Assembly: GCA_019509785.1 (NCBI GenBank)
Contig: JAEKLQ010000043.1
Location: 34,206 to 98,205 of the forward strand
Direction of reading: 5' to 3'
Source: Fibrobacterota bacterium
GTDB lineage: Bacteria > Fibrobacterota > Fibrobacteria > UBA11236
Length of the DNA: 64,000 nt
Below are positions 1 to 7,249 of this stretch, one piece after another (position 1 is the stretch's first letter; each line of letters begins with the position of its first letter). The notes under the pieces are model-generated. The model saw nothing but the letters and a program-made list of their open reading frames with translations, did not search any database and had not been told where the DNA came from. A program made the translations under genes and the position numbers.

Positions 1-1
1 C

Positions 2-556
2 TCCAGCAATTTCAAGCTGGGGATGACGGCCTACCGGCAGCAGGATTTCGTCAACGCCATCCGCTCCTTTTCCGCCGTTCCCAGGCCCGCCTCCAAGAAG
101 CGCGGGGCCGAGGACCGGGATGAATACGTGCAAGCCAATTTCCTGAAGGGCCTCTCCCTCTTGAAGGTCGGGCATCTGAGCGAAGCCGTCACCGCATTCC
201 AGAACGTCCTGGAGTACGAGAAATATTATCCCCTCGCCAACATGAATCTGGGGATCTGCTACGTCGAACTCAAGCAGTACGCCAAGGCCCATCAGGCTTT
301 CGAGGCCGTCGTACGGGATCAAAGCTTCATCGAACCGGCCGTCTTCGACGATGTCATGCAACGGACCAAGTATTTCTGGGCCCTGGCCTGGACCCGCCTT
401 TATAAGAACGCAACCAATCCCGATAAGCAAAACTTCTACCGCCAGCAGGCCGTGTTGAAGTGGAAGGACTACGAAGTTTGGTTTTCCAACAACGACAAGT
501 ACAAGAGCGAGAACTTGAAGGCGGAGAACTACCTCAAGAGCCTGAGCAGCCTCTGA
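2..556 (+). CDS. TPR-repeat protein, 5' end outside window
   Basis: The reading frame is open to the left edge, so the true start and any signal peptide are missing; 184 residues are visible. The visible part is a TPR array: one helix pair around AYRQQDFVNAIRSF, a second around KGLSLLKVGHLSEAVTAFQ and a third around NLGICYVELKQYAKAHQAFE, with the usual small and aromatic residues spaced 34 apart. TPR arrays are protein-interaction scaffolds. It heads a same-strand run with a TolB-like propeller, a second TPR protein and a peptide-type ABC transporter, so an envelope-associated scaffold is likely. No catalytic motif is visible. Exact function is unknown. Confidence 0.8.
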   Translation, partial: SSNFKLGMTAYRQQDFVNAIRSFSAVPRPASKKRGAEDRDEYVQANFLKGLSLLKVGHLSEAVTAFQNVLEYEKYYPLANMNLGICYVELKQYAKAHQAFEAVVRDQSFIEPAVFDDVMQRTKYFWALAWTRLYKNATNPDKQNFYRQQAVLKWKDYEVWFSNNDKYKSENLKAENYLKSLSSL

Positions 557-579
557 GGCGGAGGGAGAAAAAGGTTTCC

Positions 580-1875
580 ATGAATATGAGGATCCTCAAT
601 TGCGCCTGGCTCCTGGCCGCATCGGCCGGGTCCGCCTTGGCGGCCCCGGAGGCCACGGACGCCAGCAAGACCGTGGTGGTGGTCTCCAGCGACAACCCCA
701 AGATTTCCGGGCAATTGTTCCACCCGAAAATCTGCCCCAACCTGGTCAACTACGTGGCCTTCGTGAGGCAGATCCGGGACAACCGGCAGATCTGGCTGTA
801 CGATTCCAAGACCAAGGAGCTGACCCAGATTTCCCCGAAGGCGACCACGAGCAAGATCGAGGACGTCAACATCGACGAGGATACCGACCAGAGCATTTTC
901 AAGGGCTATGAGGACGAACTCGAATGGTGCCCGGTCCTGCATGACGGGGTGCAATACTTCGCCTACGTCAGCGCCGGCGGCGTGAACAACCACGATGTTT
1001 ACATCAGCGCCATCGGATCCAAGGTGCATACCCGCCTTACCTTCGACCCGGAAGTGGACGGCACCCCGCGTTGGTCGCCGGACGGCAAGAGCATGGTGTT
1101 CGTATCGGCCCGCACCGGCGACGGCGATTTATACCTGGTCCCGGACGTCACCAAGTACCTGGGAAAGGAAATCAAGCGCGAGTCCAAGGGCGCCTTCGAA
1201 CGCTTGACCACCAATCCCGGCGAAGAGATGTTCCCGTCGTATTCCCCGGATGGCCGGTTCCTGGCTTATACCACCCGCACTAGCGGCAATAAGAAGCGCG
1301 GGCTCTATACCATCGCCTTGATGGACTTCAAGGATGATCGGAAGATCAAGATCTTCAACAACCAGATCACCAACAATAAGAGCCATCCTTCCTGGTCCTT
1401 CGACGGGCACTTCGTGGCCTACCAGATCTCCAACGATCTGAACGATCGGGTGGTGGATATCGGCGTGATGCAGTTGAAGATCGATCCGCAAGGGCATTTG
1501 GTGGAAGTGGCCGACCTGCACGGCAAGACCCCGAAAATCGCCGAGAACGTCTATCCGAGCTCGTACACCGGTCCAACCTGGCTACCGGGATCGCGGGCCA
1601 TCGTGTATGCCAAGCGCGAATCCAACCGCTTGAACCCCTTGGAAGTCGTGAACCTGGAGAAATGGCTTTACGATCAGAATTACACCCGCGCGACCATCAC
1701 CACGCAATCCAGCATACACCGCGATGTGGATTGCCTGCCCAACCACCCCATCATCGTATTCGCCGGACAATCGGGCCTGGATTTCCAGATTTTCGCCTCG
1801 GTCCTGATCGGCTCCGATCTGAGGCTGGGCGCGGAGAAGGTGGATTTGGCCAAGTATGATCTTTTCAAGAACTAG
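580..1875 (+). CDS. Secreted TolB-like beta-propeller (WD40-like PD40 repeats)
   Basis: 431 residues. I start at ATG 580 because it is followed at once by a signal peptide (MNMRILNCAWLLAASAGSALA), although the frame is open further upstream inside the previous gene. ATG 586 is an alternative. A purine-rich stretch GGAGGGAG lies about 13 bases before it. The mature protein carries PD40-type propeller blades with the signature PxWSPDGxxhhF, seen as PRWSPDGKSMVFVS, PSYSPDGRFLAYT and PSWSFDGHFVAYQ. Such TolB-like propellers are periplasmic or surface protein-binding modules. It lies between two TPR genes in the operon. A role in an envelope complex is inferred; the partner is unknown. Confidence 0.82.
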   Translation: MNMRILNCAWLLAASAGSALAAPEATDASKTVVVVSSDNPKISGQLFHPKICPNLVNYVAFVRQIRDNRQIWLYDSKTKELTQISPKATTSKIEDVNIDEDTDQSIFKGYEDELEWCPVLHDGVQYFAYVSAGGVNNHDVYISAIGSKVHTRLTFDPEVDGTPRWSPDGKSMVFVSARTGDGDLYLVPDVTKYLGKEIKRESKGAFERLTTNPGEEMFPSYSPDGRFLAYTTRTSGNKKRGLYTIALMDFKDDRKIKIFNNQITNNKSHPSWSFDGHFVAYQISNDLNDRVVDIGVMQLKIDPQGHLVEVADLHGKTPKIAENVYPSSYTGPTWLPGSRAIVYAKRESNRLNPLEVVNLEKWLYDQNYTRATITTQSSIHRDVDCLPNHPIIVFAGQSGLDFQIFASVLIGSDLRLGAEKVDLAKYDLFKN

Positions 1876-1980
1876 ATTCCTCGCCCTCCTCGTAATCGTT
1901 TCCGCCCTGGCGCGGATCGAAGCGAAGGAGGATCCCGTGGAGTTGCTCCGCCGCCATCGCTACGATGAGGCGATCGCGCA
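1856..1980 (+). other. 5' signal-peptide segment of the next TPR gene, out of frame
   Basis: ATG 1856 overlaps the end of the propeller gene by 20 bases and encodes a clear signal peptide (MIFSRTRFLALLVIVSALA) followed by a helix ending in YDEAIA. The TPR sequence then continues in a frame one base further along, at about 1972-1980. Removing one G from GCGATCGCGCAGC would read YDEAIRSLYG and join the two parts smoothly. Either this is a real frameshift or a one-base sequencing or assembly error. Without this segment the downstream protein has no export signal. Confidence 0.6.
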
Positions 1981-3188
1981 GCCTGTATGGCACCTATTCG
2001 GGATTCGCCAACGCCATCATGTCCGAGTATTACGCGGATCTTATCGAGACCGGCGCCAATGCCATCCATTACACCTACATGGGTCAGATCCAATACCAGG
2101 CGGGCAAGTACGCCGAGGCCAAAACCTCCTTCGAAAAGGCGCGCAAGCTGGGCGGCGGGCCCGCGGCCATTCAGGATCTGAACGAGGTGTTTCTTCATTC
2201 TACCCGCAAGCGTTTAGGGGAGAATCCGGGCGAAGTCCCGGCCGTCAAGGACGTCGGGGCCCAATGGCAGGCCCTCGAGCTCAATGGGGGGGACGCCTCC
2301 AAAGGTCCTGCCGGCACATCGCAGCGGGGTCGGCGTAGCCGCCTCAGCCTGCTCATCCGTTCGGCCAATCCGGACGCCAGTGAAATCGAGACCAGCCTCA
2401 AGGCCGTCCTCAACGACGCCCAGCAGCCGGAGACCTACCTGGATGAGGGGAAGAATACCCAGATCAATTTCTACGATCCCTTCCTGATGCAAACGTTGTC
2501 GGACTCGTACTACACTTTGAGCAAGTTGACCAATCTGCGAATCAAGCAGGATGAATCCCGGTTCCCCGACCTCGCGGCGAAGTTCAATACCGATCAGTCC
2601 CTGGCCGAGTCGTGCATCCGTCTAGGGCAATACCGGGAAGCGGCCGGATATCTGCCGAAGGATTCCCCCGACATCGAAACCCAACTGCTGCGGGCGGAGG
2701 TCTTCGCCAAGACGGGAAAGGTGGACCAGGCCAAGTCGCTTTTGGAATCGCTCGCGAACGGCACGAAGAACGCCTCGGACCGCAGGGATATCGCGGACTG
2801 TTACTATCTTTTGGGTCTCGATCTCGAGAAGGGATTGAAGCTGGCCGGCCTCGCCGTGAAGGATAAGAACGGTCCGAATTATTATCGGACATACGCGAAT
2901 TTGCTATTTGCCACCGGCCAAACCGAAACTGCCATGCAGCAATACGCCAAGGGGTACAAGATCGAGTACCGGAATCGCATCGACCAAATCGATCCGGAAT
3001 ACATGTCCGATTACGCTTTCGGCATCTTCAAGACCAATAAACTCAGGTACGAGGAGATCGTGGAGACCCTGTACCATCTCCAAAAGGAATTCCCCGCTTG
3101 CCGGCAGATGCATTACTGCATGCAGGGGATTTCGGCGGGGCTGGCCAGAAGCTACGAATCCCAGCGGATTTTCCGGAAGGGCGGATAA
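1965..3188 (+). CDS. TPR-repeat periplasmic protein, probably frameshifted at its 5' end
   Basis: 407 residues as an intact frame. The real gene probably begins at 1856 with a signal peptide in another frame. TPR-like helix pairs are visible at YTYMGQIQYQAGKYAEAKTSFEKA, at CIRLGQYREAAGYL, at RAEVFAKTGKVDQAKSLLES and at YANLLFATGQTETAMQQYAKG. No enzymatic motif is seen. The gene ends four bases before the solute-binding-protein gene, so the two are probably co-translated. By context it is a periplasmic scaffold for the transport operon. Residues about 105-130 are low in TPR character and could reflect a linker or a second reading-frame error. Confidence 0.7.
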   Translation: MRRSRSLYGTYSGFANAIMSEYYADLIETGANAIHYTYMGQIQYQAGKYAEAKTSFEKARKLGGGPAAIQDLNEVFLHSTRKRLGENPGEVPAVKDVGAQWQALELNGGDASKGPAGTSQRGRRSRLSLLIRSANPDASEIETSLKAVLNDAQQPETYLDEGKNTQINFYDPFLMQTLSDSYYTLSKLTNLRIKQDESRFPDLAAKFNTDQSLAESCIRLGQYREAAGYLPKDSPDIETQLLRAEVFAKTGKVDQAKSLLESLANGTKNASDRRDIADCYYLLGLDLEKGLKLAGLAVKDKNGPNYYRTYANLLFATGQTETAMQQYAKGYKIEYRNRIDQIDPEYMSDYAFGIFKTNKLRYEEIVETLYHLQKEFPACRQMHYCMQGISAGLARSYESQRIFRKGG

Positions 3189-3191
3189 GGG

Positions 3192-4814
3192 ATGCGAATG
3201 AAGTCTGAAATCACGAGTCTTATTTGCTTGGCGGCGGCCCTGGTTGTCGGAACTACCGCTTTGGCTTCCGCGGCGGGCAAAGGGGAAAACCTGAAGGGCG
3301 GCCGGCTGATCTATGCCGAGCCCATCCTGCCCGATACCTACGATCCCATCACCACCTCGGATAACGAGACTTCGCTGCGCCTGTCCGAATTGATGTTCGA
3401 GTCCCTGGTCTATATCGATTACCGCGGGGAGGTAAAGGGTCGCCTCGCCGAGAAGTGGAACGTCTTCAACGGCAATCAGCGGATCACCTTCTATCTGCGC
3501 AAGGACGTGAAATGGCATGACGGGACGCCCTTCACGGCCAACGACGTGAAGTTCACCTACGACGCCATCATGAATCCCCTTTCCGACGTCCGCCCGGAGA
3601 GCCGCCAGGCGTTGGAGGTCATCAAAAGCGTATCGGTGCTGGGCGATTACGTGGTGAAGTTCGATTTCAATACGAGCGTAGCCGAACCCGAGCGTCGCTT
3701 CCTTTTCAAGATCGTCCCCGAGCATTTGTTCGGCGGGAAGCCGGTATTGTCCAAGTTCAGCAAGTTCTCGAAGAACCCGATCGGAACGGGCTATTACAAG
3801 TTCGATCGCGAGACCAAGAATCATGACGTGATCCTGGCCGCCTTCACCGACCATTACGGCGGCCCGCCCAACATCGGCGAAATCAAGATGGTGTACCAGC
3901 CGGAGATGTCGCTGCTGGTGCAGAGCCTGCTTTTGAACGCCATCGATCTGGTGGTGGAAGTGCCCCCGGGCAAGATCGCGGAGATCGCCAACACGGGCAA
4001 ATTCATGATCATCCCGTACAACTCGCTGGCTTTCGCGTTCTTCGGGTACAACAACAACAACCCGATCTTGAGGATCAAGGAAGTGCGCCAGGCGTTCACC
4101 CTCGGGATGGATCGCAACAAGATGCTGGAGGATATCTACTTCGGCAAGGGCGAAGTCATCTCGGGCCCTTTCTCCCCGGCCTCCTGGGGCTATAATCCCG
4201 ACGTGGCCCCTTGGCCCTATGATCCGGCCCGCGCCAAGGCCCTGCTCGACAAGGTCGGCATCAAGGACACCGATGGGGACGGCATCCGCGAGTACAAGGG
4301 CATGCCCCTCAAGTTCAAGCTGAAGATCCCCATCTATAGCGGCAACGAAGGCGGCCTCTCGGTCTGCCTCCGCTTCCAGAACTACATGAAGGCGCTGGGC
4401 GTCCAGGTCGAATTGCAACATCGGGAATACGAGAAGTGGAAGGAAGAAGTGAAGGCCAAGCACGATTTCGACATCGTGTTCGCCGAATGGCTGTTCGACA
4501 ACTCCTCCGACATTTCCTCCCTGTTCCACTCCTCCAAGAACCAGCCCCCCACCGGCGACAATTTCATCTCCTATAAGAATCCCAAGGTGGACAGCCTGCT
4601 CCAGAAATTCTCGACCACCATCAACCACGAAGTGCGCCGCCGCATCAATTACGAACTGCACGAGATCCTGGCCGAGGAATGCCCCTACACCTTCCTCTGG
4701 ACCCTGGAGAAAAACGCGGCCATCGAGAATAAGGTCAAGAAGGCGGTGGTCCACCCCTATCGGTTCTTCACTTTCATCAACGATTGGTTCATTCCGGAAG
4801 ACGAAAGGGATTGA
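3192..4814 (+). CDS. Peptide-type ABC transporter solute-binding protein (SBP_bac_5)
   Basis: 540 residues, the usual size for an oligopeptide or dipeptide binding protein of the OppA/DppA class. The N-terminus is a signal peptide (hydrophobic LICLAAALVVGTTALASA) without a lipobox cysteine, so the protein should be free in the periplasm. Family landmarks are the early LRLSELMFESLVYID segment, the VKWHDGTPFTANDVKFTYDA signature near residue 105, and IGTGYYKF. Two permeases and a fused ATPase follow on the same strand, completing an Opp/Dpp/Yej-type importer. The ligand cannot be read from sequence; peptides are the family default. ATG 3192 follows a purine-rich AAGGGCGGATAAGGG. Confidence 0.9.
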   Translation: MRMKSEITSLICLAAALVVGTTALASAAGKGENLKGGRLIYAEPILPDTYDPITTSDNETSLRLSELMFESLVYIDYRGEVKGRLAEKWNVFNGNQRITFYLRKDVKWHDGTPFTANDVKFTYDAIMNPLSDVRPESRQALEVIKSVSVLGDYVVKFDFNTSVAEPERRFLFKIVPEHLFGGKPVLSKFSKFSKNPIGTGYYKFDRETKNHDVILAAFTDHYGGPPNIGEIKMVYQPEMSLLVQSLLLNAIDLVVEVPPGKIAEIANTGKFMIIPYNSLAFAFFGYNNNNPILRIKEVRQAFTLGMDRNKMLEDIYFGKGEVISGPFSPASWGYNPDVAPWPYDPARAKALLDKVGIKDTDGDGIREYKGMPLKFKLKIPIYSGNEGGLSVCLRFQNYMKALGVQVELQHREYEKWKEEVKAKHDFDIVFAEWLFDNSSDISSLFHSSKNQPPTGDNFISYKNPKVDSLLQKFSTTINHEVRRRINYELHEILAEECPYTFLWTLEKNAAIENKVKKAVVHPYRFFTFINDWFIPEDERD

Positions 4815-4820
4815 TCGGCC

Positions 4821-5294
4821 ATGGTTGCAAGCATGACGGCACGGAAACCCGCACCTAGGAGCAAGGGCTCGTTCAAACTTTCCGCCCGGGCCTTTAGCCT
4901 CCGGGGACTCGGTCTCGCGTTGCTGCCATTCCTGGCGGCCGGTTGCGCGACAAGCATGAGCGGGGTGGTTGTGAAGCCCGACGGATCCAAGCTCACCCAA
5001 CCGGACGTGGTGGTATACACCAGCCCCCGTACGGAATCGGTGCGCGCGGACAACGACGGCGAATTCAAGATCTCCAAGAACGTGATCGACGAGAGCGAGT
5101 ACACCTTGATCGCCGAGGACAAGGACGGCAACATGGGATACGTGCGCTCCTTCAAGCCCAAGAAGGGCGCGAATAAGAACATCGTCGTCCGCCTCTCGCG
5201 CGAGATCGACGGCAAGGATGCCGTGATGGAAGGCGGCCCGAACGAGGGCAACACCACGGGCCTGGGCGAGAAAATCCTGAAATCGAGTCCTTGA
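4821..5294 (+). CDS. Lipoprotein with carboxypeptidase-regulatory-like fold
   Basis: 157 residues. A long basic n-region is followed by a hydrophobic stretch and a lipobox LAAGC at about residue 41, so lipidation is expected. The mature part opens with SGVVVKPDGSKL and contains VRADNDGEFKIS, the pattern of a transthyretin-like or CarboxypepD_reg beta-sandwich that often decorates envelope proteins. The C-terminus is Gly/Asn-rich and probably flexible. It sits between the binding protein and the permeases in the importer operon, where such a gene is not standard. A tethering or docking role is possible but inferred only from position. Confidence 0.75.
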   Translation: MVASMTARKPAPRSKGSFKLSARAFSLRGLGLALLPFLAAGCATSMSGVVVKPDGSKLTQPDVVVYTSPRTESVRADNDGEFKISKNVIDESEYTLIAEDKDGNMGYVRSFKPKKGANKNIVVRLSREIDGKDAVMEGGPNEGNTTGLGEKILKSSP

Positions 5295-5300
5295 CCGGCG

Positions 5301-6218
5301 TTGCCGGAAATGCGCGCCATCGCCAAAATCGTCGGGTACTTCGCCGGCTCGCTGGCGCTGGTTTCCCTTCTCATCTTCGCCATCGTCCATCTCACCCCGG
5401 GCGATATAGCCGAAATCCATAACCTTTCCGCCGCCACGGCCCACTCCCTGTATCTGGATCGGCCCTTGGCATTGCAGTACCTCCTTTGGGCCCGCGGATG
5501 CCTGGGATTGGACTTCGGGATCTCGATGGTGAACGGGACCCCCGTTTCCTCCCTGATCGCCGAATACGCAGTGCCCACCCTGATGCTCACTTTCGGATCG
5601 CTGTTCCTTTCGCTCCTCATATCCATTCCGCTCGGGGTTTACCGCGGCCTGCGTCCGGTGAGTCCTCTCGGCAAGTTCATCAGCTTGGCGGTCTATACCC
5701 TGTCCTCCGTGCCGGTATTCGTGCTCGGGTATATCGTTCTCGCCATCGTATTCGGCTTCTTCCGCTTTTACGTCACGGCGCCTCCCGACGGCCCCTTCCG
5801 GTTCTGGCCCTGGTTCGGCTATTACTCGCTTCCCATCGCCGTGCTGGCGGTGGGCAACGGCACCATCGGGGAATTCGTGCGCTTCATTTCCCTCGAGGTG
5901 CAGAGCGTCAACGGGGCCATGTACATCAAGGCCGCGCGCGCCCGCGGCAGCCGGCTCTGGCGGCATTTCTTCCGCTCCATGGTCTTGCCCATCTTCAACA
6001 TCGTGGTCGCCAATATGGCCGTGCTGCTGGGCGGCATCGTGGTGGTGGAACGGATCTTCAATTTCCACGGCCTGGGATGGCTGAGCTGGGAAGCCACCTT
6101 GAAGCGGGACTTCCCCGTGATCATGGGGATTACCCTGGTCATGGCCTTTCTCATACGGCTTTTCATGCTCGCCAACGATCTCTTGGCGGTTTGGCTCGAT
6201 CCCAGGATGCGGGAATGA
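5301..6218 (+). CDS. Peptide-type ABC transporter permease (DppB/OppB-like)
   Basis: About 305 residues from TTG 5301; ATG 5310 is an equally good start and would give 302. The first membrane helix (YFAGSLALVSLLIFAIVHLTPGD) carries the LTPGD element typical of DppB-type permeases. Further helices follow, with the cytoplasmic EAA-like loop YIKAARARGSRLWRHFFRSMVLP that contacts the ATPase. Length matches the family (about 300-340). The gene overlaps the second permease by the ATGA at 6215-6218, which implies translational coupling. With its neighbours it forms the membrane channel of the importer. Confidence 0.9.
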   Translation: MPEMRAIAKIVGYFAGSLALVSLLIFAIVHLTPGDIAEIHNLSAATAHSLYLDRPLALQYLLWARGCLGLDFGISMVNGTPVSSLIAEYAVPTLMLTFGSLFLSLLISIPLGVYRGLRPVSPLGKFISLAVYTLSSVPVFVLGYIVLAIVFGFFRFYVTAPPDGPFRFWPWFGYYSLPIAVLAVGNGTIGEFVRFISLEVQSVNGAMYIKAARARGSRLWRHFFRSMVLPIFNIVVANMAVLLGGIVVVERIFNFHGLGWLSWEATLKRDFPVIMGITLVMAFLIRLFMLANDLLAVWLDPRMRE

Positions 6219-7246
6219 AGCGCGGGCCTTTCCGAATATTCCTGAAACAGCCCGGGGGCTGGCGCATCCTCGCCGGCGGCATCCTGGTATTCTTATTGGC
6301 GCTGGCGACCCTGACCGGATCGGCCTGGACGCCCTATTCCGCCGGGGAAATGGATATTGACCATCAATTGGCGCCGCCTTCCGTACATTGGCTGAAACGC
6401 CTGATGGCCACCGATGCGGCCTTGAAGGCGCAAGAACGGGAGTCGGGCGGCAGCAATCGCGCGCCGGTAGCCTCTCCCGGTACCGATGAGGAAGACCTGG
6501 GTTACTTGAAGGGCGGGGGGGAGGCGGTCCCGCCGAAAGCGGCGGCGCCGCAAGTGCCATTGGGTAAGCGCCATTGGCTCGGGACCGATCGCAATGGGCG
6601 GGACATGTTGGCCTTACTGGTGGCCGGGGCCCGCAATTGCTTTCTGCCCGGCTTGGTCGCCTGCGCCATCGCGTTGGGGCTGGGCGTCCCCCTGGGCCTG
6701 CTCTCGGGCTATTACGGCGGGCGCGTGCGCAAGATCGTCGGCACCTTCAACAGCACCATCCTTTCCATGCCGCGCCTGGTGCTGATCCTGGTGGTGATTT
6801 GCGCCTTGGAGCCCAACGTGTATTACACCATGGGCGTGCTCGGAGCGACCCTCATCCCGCGCGTATCGGGACTGATCGCCACGCGCGTCCGCATCCTCTC
6901 CAACATGGGATTCATCCTGGCGGCGAAGGAAGCGGCGCTCTCCGACTTCAAGATCCTGTACCGCCATCTTTTTTGGTACCAGAACCGGGCCGTATTCTTC
7001 ATCCAGTTCTCCCTGATCATGGCTGAATCCATCCTGACGGAAACCACCCTGAGCTACCTGCAATTCGGCACCAAGCCTCCCGAGGTCTCCTGGGGCAATA
7101 TCATCGAGGGCAGCCAGATGTCCTTTTTCGGCGGCATCTACTGGATCACCTTTTTCCCGGCCATGGCCATCATCCTGGCCATCCTGGGCTTCTTCTATTT
7201 GGGCGACGGCCTGAACGCGCGCCTGGCCTTCCGGGAAGGACGCTAA
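6215..7246 (+). CDS. Peptide-type ABC transporter permease (DppC/OppC-like) with enlarged loop
   Basis: 343 residues from ATG 6215, which overlaps the previous stop as ATGA. The frame is open upstream, but that part is antisense-like noise inside the first permease. After TM1 (ILAGGILVFLLALATLTG) comes an unusually long hydrophilic loop, about residues 45-115, rich in Gly, Pro, Ala and charged residues. The conserved HWLGTDRNGRDM motif of DppC permeases follows, and then the membrane core with the EAA-like loop around ILAAKEAALSDFKILYRHLFW. The family usually has a much shorter segment here. It pairs with the upstream permease. Confidence 0.9.
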   Translation: MKRGPFRIFLKQPGGWRILAGGILVFLLALATLTGSAWTPYSAGEMDIDHQLAPPSVHWLKRLMATDAALKAQERESGGSNRAPVASPGTDEEDLGYLKGGGEAVPPKAAAPQVPLGKRHWLGTDRNGRDMLALLVAGARNCFLPGLVACAIALGLGVPLGLLSGYYGGRVRKIVGTFNSTILSMPRLVLILVVICALEPNVYYTMGVLGATLIPRVSGLIATRVRILSNMGFILAAKEAALSDFKILYRHLFWYQNRAVFFIQFSLIMAESILTETTLSYLQFGTKPPEVSWGNIIEGSQMSFFGGIYWITFFPAMAIILAILGFFYLGDGLNARLAFREGR

Positions 7247-7249
7247 GCG

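Noticed and set aside
2904..6560. A 1218-codon open frame on the minus strand
   Set aside because: It is antisense to the well-supported binding-protein, lipoprotein and permease genes. High GC makes long open antisense frames common. The translation is His/Gly/Asp-rich with no recognisable domain.
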